From positions 62,001 to 126,000 of the forward strand of contig CALFZO010000109.1 in the NCBI GenBank assembly GCA_937952305.1: DNA of 64,000 nt, read 5' to 3'. How positions within the stretch are numbered: the first letter of the stretch is position 1; each line of letters begins with the position of its first letter. Below are positions 58,589 to 64,000 of this stretch, piece after piece. The notes beneath the pieces are model-generated. The model had not been told where the DNA came from. It saw only the letters and a program-made list of their open reading frames with translations, and did not search any database. Both the position numbers and the translations under genes were made by a program. The stretch is from an uncultured Anaerolineales bacterium. GTDB lineage: Bacteria > Chloroflexota > Anaerolineae > Anaerolineales > UBA6663.

Positions 58589-60289
58589 ATGCCTCCCCGG
58601 ACCTCCAAGCGCTGGCTGCTCGCCGCGCCTCTCACCGAGACCGCGCAAACTGAACTCTCCGCTTACTCGCCCTTGGTGGCGCAGCTGCTGTTTAACCGCG
58701 GCTACGCTACCGCCGAGGCGGCGCGCGCTTTTCTGGCCGGTGAGCTCGCCCAGAGCGATGACCCCGGGCAACTCCTGGGTCTGGCCGAAACCGTGGCGCG
58801 TGTGCGCCGGGCAGTGGCCGCGCAGGAGGCGATCGCCGTCTACGGCGATTACGACACCGACGGTGTCACGGCGACGGCCTTGCTGGTGCAGGTGCTGACG
58901 GCCCTCGGCGCCCGCGTGCGGCCCTACATCCCGCATCGCGAAGACGAAGGCTATGGCCTCAATCACGAGGCTCTGCGCACGCTCAAATCCGAAGGCGTCG
59001 GCCTGGTGCTCACCGTCGACTGCGGCATCCGCTCGCTGCCCGAGGCCGACACGGCGCGCGCCATCGGCCTGGACCTGATCATCACCGACCACCACACGCC
59101 CGGCGACGACCTGCCGGACGCCCTGGCCGTGGTCAACCCCAAACGCGCCGACGACCCGTATCCCGAGAAGAACCTGGCCGGCGTCGGCCTGGCCTTCAAG
59201 CTGGCGCAGGGTCTGCTGCGCGGCCAGCCCGGCGCGCCGTTGTCCGCCTCCGATGTCCTGGACCTGGTAGCGCTGGGGACCGTCTCGGACCTGGTGCCTC
59301 TGGCCGGCGAGAACCGTTGGCTGGTGCGCCAGGGTTTGAAGGTCATCAACCGGCCGCGTCGAGAAGGGTTGAAGTCGCTGATCGAGGTCGCGCGCCTGCG
59401 GCCCGGCTCCATCGACGCCGGCAACCTCGGCTTCGCGCTCGGACCACGCCTGAACGCGGCCGGCCGTCTGGACTCGGCGCTGGCCGCCTACGAGTTGCTG
59501 ACGACGCCGGATCTCTTCCGCGCTTCCACCCTGGCGATGCAGTTGGAGGCCCAGAACCGCGACCGCCAGGCGCTGACGCGTGAAACGCAGGCTCGGGCGC
59601 GCGAGATCGCGCTGGCGTCCCGCCCGGACGCGCTCCTGCTCTTCGCCGCCGACGAGTCTTTCCGCCACGGTGTCGTCGGCCTGGCGGCCGCGCGCCTGAC
59701 GGAAGAGTTCTATCGGCCGGCCGTTGTCGCCCGGCGCGACCCGGACTTCACGCGCGGGTCCGCCCGCAGCATCCGTGAGTTTCACATCACGCAAGCCTTT
59801 GACGAGTGCCAGGCGCTGCTGGTGAAGCACGGCGGCCACGCCGCCGCGGCCGGCTTCACCACGGCCACCGGCAACGTCGACGAGCTGGCCGAGCGGCTGC
59901 GCGCCATCGCCGAGCGCGAGTTGAGCGGCCAGGACCTGCGCCCGGCGCTGCGCGTGGACGCCGAGACGCCGCTCAACGCCCTCAGCGGTGAACTGGCGCG
60001 CGAGCTGCGCCAGTTTGAGCCCTGCGGCTACGGCAACCCGACGCCGGTGCTGGCCTCGCGCGGCGTGCGGGTCGTGGATTCGCGCGGCGTCGGCGCCGAG
60101 GGCCAGCACCTCAAGCTGACGGTCACCGACGGCTGGCAGAGCTTCGAGGCCATCGCCTTCAACCAGGGCGACTGGCGCAATCAACTGCCGCGCACGATCG
60201 ACGTGGCGTATACGCTGGAGATTAATGAGTGGAATGGCGACCGGCGCCTGCAGCTCAATGTGCGCGACCTCCAGCCGAGCAGCGCCTGA
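58589..60289 (+). CDS. recJ: Single-strand DNA exonuclease RecJ
   Basis: A 5'-3' exonuclease of recombination and repair. The 566-residue protein has the DHH-superfamily motifs: YGDYDTDGVTATALL (motif I, near residue 89), VDCGIRS (II), ITDHHTPGD (III, the DHH box) and VALGTVSDLVPL (IV). GHAAAAGF of the DHHA1 domain is near residue 415. An OB-fold-like C-terminus follows. Length fits RecJ. It stands between a weak terminator and the convergent YfhO-like gene. Confidence 0.95.
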   Translation: MPPRTSKRWLLAAPLTETAQTELSAYSPLVAQLLFNRGYATAEAARAFLAGELAQSDDPGQLLGLAETVARVRRAVAAQEAIAVYGDYDTDGVTATALLVQVLTALGARVRPYIPHREDEGYGLNHEALRTLKSEGVGLVLTVDCGIRSLPEADTARAIGLDLIITDHHTPGDDLPDALAVVNPKRADDPYPEKNLAGVGLAFKLAQGLLRGQPGAPLSASDVLDLVALGTVSDLVPLAGENRWLVRQGLKVINRPRREGLKSLIEVARLRPGSIDAGNLGFALGPRLNAAGRLDSALAAYELLTTPDLFRASTLAMQLEAQNRDRQALTRETQARAREIALASRPDALLLFAADESFRHGVVGLAAARLTEEFYRPAVVARRDPDFTRGSARSIREFHITQAFDECQALLVKHGGHAAAAGFTTATGNVDELAERLRAIAERELSGQDLRPALRVDAETPLNALSGELARELRQFEPCGYGNPTPVLASRGVRVVDSRGVGAEGQHLKLTVTDGWQSFEAIAFNQGDWRNQLPRTIDVAYTLEINEWNGDRRLQLNVRDLQPSSA

Positions 60290-60334
60290 CGCAGTTCGCA
60301 GAATTGGTGAGGACGACCGCCGGCCGGTGTGCGC

Positions 60335-62989
60335 TCAGGGCGCGCCCGGCCGGTTTTTGTTGGCCGGCGGGCGCCAGAGGGCCAGCGCCAGCCAGACGAT
60401 CAGTGCGCTGGCGGATACCGCCAGGCCCGCCGCCACCGAAGCCGGCCTGAACTCGAAGACGACGGTGTGCGCGCCGGCCGGCAAGGGGACGGCCCGAAAG
60501 GCGATATCGGCGCGCAGCAGCGCGGCCGGCTGGCCGTCGACCGTGACCGTCCAGCCGGGATAGAACGCGTCAGTCAGCATGAGCCAGCCCGGTCCGGCTG
60601 CCCGCATCTGGACCCGCTCGGGGGTGTAGACCTCGATCTCGACCGGCGCGGGAGCTGTGCCGATTTCGACCGGGACAGCGGCGCCGGCCGGCAGCGGCGT
60701 GTGGATCAGCACGACCTGGGCGGGATCGAAGGCCGGATCAGCCAGCGCGGCCTGGGCGGCCGCCTCGTCGTCCACCAGTTGGGCCGCCGGCACCAAGAAG
60801 GCGCGCGGTCGGACGGTCAGGAGTTCGTACACTTTCACGTCGCCGGAGTGGGCCAGCCGGAACGGGCCGAGCGTCAGCGACTGGAACGCGCCGGTGCGGG
60901 CATCGATCAGGCTGAGGCCGTGCACCGTCGCCGGGCCGCTGAGCGTAATCCGCGCCGGCGTCAGCGGCCGGCCAAAGTCCACGCGGGCGCCCTCAAGCGG
61001 TCGCTCCAGCGTGCTGCCGTCGGCGGCCTCGACGCGGACGCGACCGAGGGCGCCCTCGGCCACCACGCCCAAGCCGGTCGCCTCAAAAGCCGGCACCCGC
61101 GCCAGGTCGGCGCTTTCACCCGCCTTCAGGGTCAGCGTGAACTGCAGATCGTAGAAGACGCCCTCCCGCCAGGCGTCGCCGACTTTATCCGTGATCAGCC
61201 AGCGCGCGTTGACCAGGCCCAGCAGACGCGGATCGGGCGTCGTCACCAGGTTCTCGCGCAGGCGCCCGTCCGCCGAAGGCGTGCCCGTGAAGAGCGCCGT
61301 GAAAGTTGCGTACCGGCGCAGCGGCAGGACGCCGCCGTCAAAGCCATCCACCGACGGCAGGCCCCAGGTCAGTGCCAGGTTGGGCGAGAGCAGCTCCTTG
61401 TGCTTGGTCGCCACCACGAAATCGTAGACAGCGGCCTCGGGCACCTGCGGGGCGAGCGCGCCGCGCAGTTCAGCCAGATCGCCGGGATCAAAGCGCAAGG
61501 CGCTCATCGACACGAACCGGTCCGCCACCGGCGCGCGGCGCGCGGCCAACAGCTGGGTCATGGCCGGGCGCACCGAAGTGTAAGCCTCGGGCGCGGTGAG
61601 ATGGTTGAAGGGCAGGGCCTGTGCCGCCAGGAACAGTTCGACGACGGCCAGACTCACCAGGCCCGGCGCCTGCCAGCGCGGCCTGCGGCTCCAGACCAGC
61701 CCCGCGGTGCCGGTCAGCGCCAGCAGCCAGCCAGCCAGATCGCCGACCGACGGCGCGCCAAGCGGGCCGCTCTCGCCCGCGGGAGTGAGCGCGCTGGCTA
61801 GCGGCGTGAGGACAACCAGGATGAGGGGCGGCCCGAACAGCCAGAGCCGGCGGCGCGTCGGCGCGGTGTTGACGCCGTCGAGCCCGAGGCCGGCCAGCAT
61901 GGCCAGCGCGAACGCGAACAGGAACAGCCAGCGGGCCGGGACGCGGAACAGGTTGAAGGGCGGAAAGGCCGCCAGGGCCGCGGAGAGCGGATTGAAAGCG
62001 CCGAGCGCGAACGCCAGCCCGACGAGGCCAAGCCCGGCCAGCGCCAGCGGGCGGCGCGCGCGGCGCAGCCCGAACGGCGCCAGCCCCAGACCCACCACGC
62101 CCGCGTAGGCCACGAATTCGCTGAACAGGCTGCGCGAGTAGCCAGGCAGCAGCGCCCGCCCGAGGAGGCGCGGGTCCAGCGAAAATGAAAGCGCCTCGCG
62201 CCAGGCCAACCCGCCGCTGCGCAGCGACTCGCGCGATAGTTCAAGGGTCGGCAGGAGTTGCGCGGCAGCCAGGCCGGCCGCGAGCGTCACAGCTGGGACC
62301 AGCGCCAGCAACCAGGCGCCCGCGGCCGTCGGCCAGTCCGCGCGGCGCCTGGGCCAGGCCAGGCCCAGGCTGTAGAGGCTGAGGCCGCTGAGCGCGATGA
62401 ACACCGTTTGGGTGTGCCCGGCCAGGATCTGCAGGGCGGTCAAGGCGCTGAGGGTCACGGCGCGGCGGCGGCTGAAGCGCGGCGCGGCCGTCAGGATCTG
62501 CCACGGGAACCAGGCCAGCGCCTGAAGCTGGTTGAGGTGTTCCACCTGGGCGGTGACGTAGCCGCCCAGCGCAAAGAGCGTGGCGGCCAGCAGGCCCCCC
62601 CACGGGGAAAGCCCCAGTCGGCGCCGCGCAAATTGCTGGGCGCCCAGGCTCGCGATGACCAGGTGCGTGACGATGGCGATCTTCGCGGCCGTCGGCGCCG
62701 GGAAGACGGCCAGTGGCCAGTTGAGCGGGTAGAGCACGCCCGTCTGCGAGTTGGCCAGGAAGGGCGCGCCCATGAAGAGCTCCGGCGTCCACAACGGCAG
62801 GCGCCCGGCCAGCAGGGCGGCCGCGCGGTAATCCCACAGAGGATAGAAGTACAGGAAGGTGTCGCCGCGTGCCAGGATCTGGTTGGTGAAAGCCAGACGC
62901 CAGCAGAAGAGCAAGACGAGCGCCGCGCCGAGGGTCAGTTCCCAGAAGCGCGGGCGTTGGCAAGGGGGTGCAGGATGAGCCGCCGACAT
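60335..62989 (-). CDS. YfhO-like multi-spanning membrane protein
   Basis: An 884-residue protein with about 13 membrane helices in the first 480 residues, then a long soluble region and a final helix at the C-terminus. GDTFLYFYPLWDYRAAALLAGRLPLW and LPLWTPELFMGAPFLAN are typical of YfhO, a GT-C-fold glycosyltransferase-like family that modifies lipoteichoic acid in Bacillus. In other bacteria its target is unknown. ATG 62989 is preferred to longer in-frame starts. It shares a divergent promoter region with the MFS gene. Confidence 0.85.
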   Translation of the reverse strand: MSAAHPAPPCQRPRFWELTLGAALVLLFCWRLAFTNQILARGDTFLYFYPLWDYRAAALLAGRLPLWTPELFMGAPFLANSQTGVLYPLNWPLAVFPAPTAAKIAIVTHLVIASLGAQQFARRRLGLSPWGGLLAATLFALGGYVTAQVEHLNQLQALAWFPWQILTAAPRFSRRRAVTLSALTALQILAGHTQTVFIALSGLSLYSLGLAWPRRRADWPTAAGAWLLALVPAVTLAAGLAAAQLLPTLELSRESLRSGGLAWREALSFSLDPRLLGRALLPGYSRSLFSEFVAYAGVVGLGLAPFGLRRARRPLALAGLGLVGLAFALGAFNPLSAALAAFPPFNLFRVPARWLFLFAFALAMLAGLGLDGVNTAPTRRRLWLFGPPLILVVLTPLASALTPAGESGPLGAPSVGDLAGWLLALTGTAGLVWSRRPRWQAPGLVSLAVVELFLAAQALPFNHLTAPEAYTSVRPAMTQLLAARRAPVADRFVSMSALRFDPGDLAELRGALAPQVPEAAVYDFVVATKHKELLSPNLALTWGLPSVDGFDGGVLPLRRYATFTALFTGTPSADGRLRENLVTTPDPRLLGLVNARWLITDKVGDAWREGVFYDLQFTLTLKAGESADLARVPAFEATGLGVVAEGALGRVRVEAADGSTLERPLEGARVDFGRPLTPARITLSGPATVHGLSLIDARTGAFQSLTLGPFRLAHSGDVKVYELLTVRPRAFLVPAAQLVDDEAAAQAALADPAFDPAQVVLIHTPLPAGAAVPVEIGTAPAPVEIEVYTPERVQMRAAGPGWLMLTDAFYPGWTVTVDGQPAALLRADIAFRAVPLPAGAHTVVFEFRPASVAAGLAVSASALIVWLALALWRPPANKNRPGAP

Positions 62990-63044
62990 GGGGTCTGTCC
63001 GCGCCTGAGTATAACCCACCGCCGTCAGCGCCCAGCCAGGAAAG

Positions 63045-63074
63045 ATTATACAGCCTGTATACAAAACTATCCAA
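63045..63074 (-). promoter_or_regulatory. Promoter of the YfhO-like gene with overlapping palindrome
   Basis: On the minus strand TTGGAT (63074-63069) and TATAAT (63050-63045) have an 18-nt spacer. A perfect palindrome TATACAG-C-CTGTATA (63047-63061) overlaps the -10 and spacer, so a bound repressor would block this promoter. Confidence 0.65.
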
Positions 63075-63099
63075 AGATGATACAAATAGAGCTAAGCTC

Positions 63100-64000
63100 A
63101 TGGAGGCAACTGTGGGGCGCAGCCGTCTACTGACCATTTTCCTTATCGTCTTCGTTGATCTGCTCGGCTTCGGTTTGATCTTGCCGCTTCTGCCTTTCTA
63201 CGCCGAGACCTACGGCGCTTCGCCGCTCGTTGTTGGCTTGCTGACGGCCTCCTACGCCGCGGCTCAGCTGATTGGCGCGCCGCTGCTGGGTCGTCTATCC
63301 GACCGCTATGGCCGCCGGCCGGTACTGCTGGCCAGCATCCTTGGCACGGCCATCGGCTTCGTCTTGCTCGGGGTGGCCGATCCGCTGGGGCGCGCCCTGG
63401 CCGGCGCCCTGGCCCCGGCCGCCGCCAATGGCATCATCCTGGCGCTGCTGTTCGTGTCGCGCATCGTCGATGGTCTGACCGGCGGCAACCTGACCGTGGC
63501 CCAGGCTTACATCACTGATGTCACGACGGAGCAGGACCGCTCGCGCGGCCTCGGGTTGATTGGCGCGGCCTTTGGCCTGGGCTTCATCTTTGGACCGGCG
63601 GCGGGCGGCCTGTTGAGCACGTGGGGCTACGCGGTGCCGGCCTTGGTGGCGGCCGCCCTGGCGACCCTCAACCTGGGCGCCGTGGCCCTTTTCCTGCCTG
63701 AGTCTTTGACCCAAGATCTGCGCGCCCGCTTACACACCCGCCCGCGCCCGGCGTTCTCGCTCGGCGCTCTGGCCCAGGCGCTGGCGCGGCCGCGCGTCGG
63801 CCCGCTGCTGCACATCCGCTTCTTCTTCGGGCTGGCGTTCGCGCTCTTCCAGAGCATCTTCCCGCTGTACGCGCAGTACCGGTTGGGCCTGGACGCGCGT
63901 GGCACCGGTTTCGTTCTCACCTACGCCGGCCTGCTCATCGCCTTCGTCCAGGGCGGCCTGGTAGGCGCGGTCAGCCGGCGCTTCCCAGACCGGGTCGTCG
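63100..64000 (+). CDS. MFS drug/sugar efflux-type transporter, N-terminal part
   Basis: The frame is open to the end of the window; 300 residues are visible. It resembles TetA-like DHA1 antiporters: IFLIVFVDLLGFGLILPLLPFY at the start, motif A GRLSDRYGRRP near residue 62, GFGLGFIFGPAAGG in helix 5. Six helices and the start of the second half are seen. Starts at ATG 63100, divergent from YfhO-like with the palindrome between them. The substrate cannot be read; tetracycline-like efflux is only a family resemblance. Confidence 0.85.
   Translation, partial: MEATVGRSRLLTIFLIVFVDLLGFGLILPLLPFYAETYGASPLVVGLLTASYAAAQLIGAPLLGRLSDRYGRRPVLLASILGTAIGFVLLGVADPLGRALAGALAPAAANGIILALLFVSRIVDGLTGGNLTVAQAYITDVTTEQDRSRGLGLIGAAFGLGFIFGPAAGGLLSTWGYAVPALVAAALATLNLGAVALFLPESLTQDLRARLHTRPRPAFSLGALAQALARPRVGPLLHIRFFFGLAFALFQSIFPLYAQYRLGLDARGTGFVLTYAGLLIAFVQGGLVGAVSRRFPDRVV

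Overview
The window is a GC-rich bacterial chromosome segment with densely packed genes, many ATGA-type stop/start overlaps, and no insertion sequence, prophage or CRISPR array that I can see. Several things suggest a Chloroflexota bacterium, probably Anaerolineae-like: Thr/Pro-rich surface-protein tails, a LysM/glycosidase secreted protein, a DUF3536-type GH57 enzyme beside glgB, YfhO, and DUF4870 proteins. This is an inference from gene content, not a phylogeny.

Layout. 1-4.3 kb: end of a TPR protein, then the c-di-AMP pair cdaA-cdaR and der. 4.3-9.4 kb: signal peptidase, deoC, three response regulators, an MFS permease. 9.4-12.1 kb: tRNA-Glu, zwf and pgl, with a decayed 6-phosphogluconate dehydrogenase relic between them. 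12.2-14.6 kb: lipid acyltransferase, lipid kinase, SDR. 14.7 kb: a selenocysteine-type tRNA. 14.8-22.5 kb: M50 protease, rhodanese, large PAS/GAF/GGDEF protein, an atypical ABC exporter, a hydrolase. 22.5-30 kb (minus strand): small membrane protein, aldose epimerase, MoeA-PBP fusion, SDR, lipoprotein, an SbnI/SerK-like free-serine kinase candidate, and cystathionine beta-synthase. 30-36.7 kb: LysM glycosidase, glgB, GH57. 36.8-51.5 kb: a large glycerol/dihydroxyacetone locus. 51.5-64 kb: housekeeping and hypothetical genes (FAH-family protein, tRNA-Pro, panE, fmt, two DUF4870 proteins, recJ, YfhO, and an MFS gene cut by the window end).

The most interesting region is the glycerol/dihydroxyacetone locus. 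A DhaR-like activator precedes a regulatory region with three palindromes and a sigma70-type promoter. Then, all on the plus strand, come glpF, dhaK, dhaL, two tandem glpK genes sharing 477 identical bases, a short GlpA-type glycerol-3-phosphate dehydrogenase, an SdhB-like iron-sulfur protein, SdhC- and SdhD-like cytochrome b anchors, a methyltransferase-like gene, a DJ-1/PfpI gene, and a single-chain EIIA-HPr-EI DhaM. The likely flow is as follows. Glycerol enters through GlpF and is phosphorylated by GlpK. It is then oxidised by a membrane complex in which GlpA occupies the place of SdhA and passes electrons to quinone. Dihydroxyacetone is phosphorylated by DhaKL, using phosphate passed from PEP by DhaM. 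Nearly every gap in the locus holds a GC-rich hairpin.

Other points of interest are the selC-like tRNA, the serine kinase/CBS pair, the gnd relic, a response regulator with a degenerate GGDEF domain, and several promoters whose -10 box lies 6-8 nt before the start codon (probable leaderless mRNAs).
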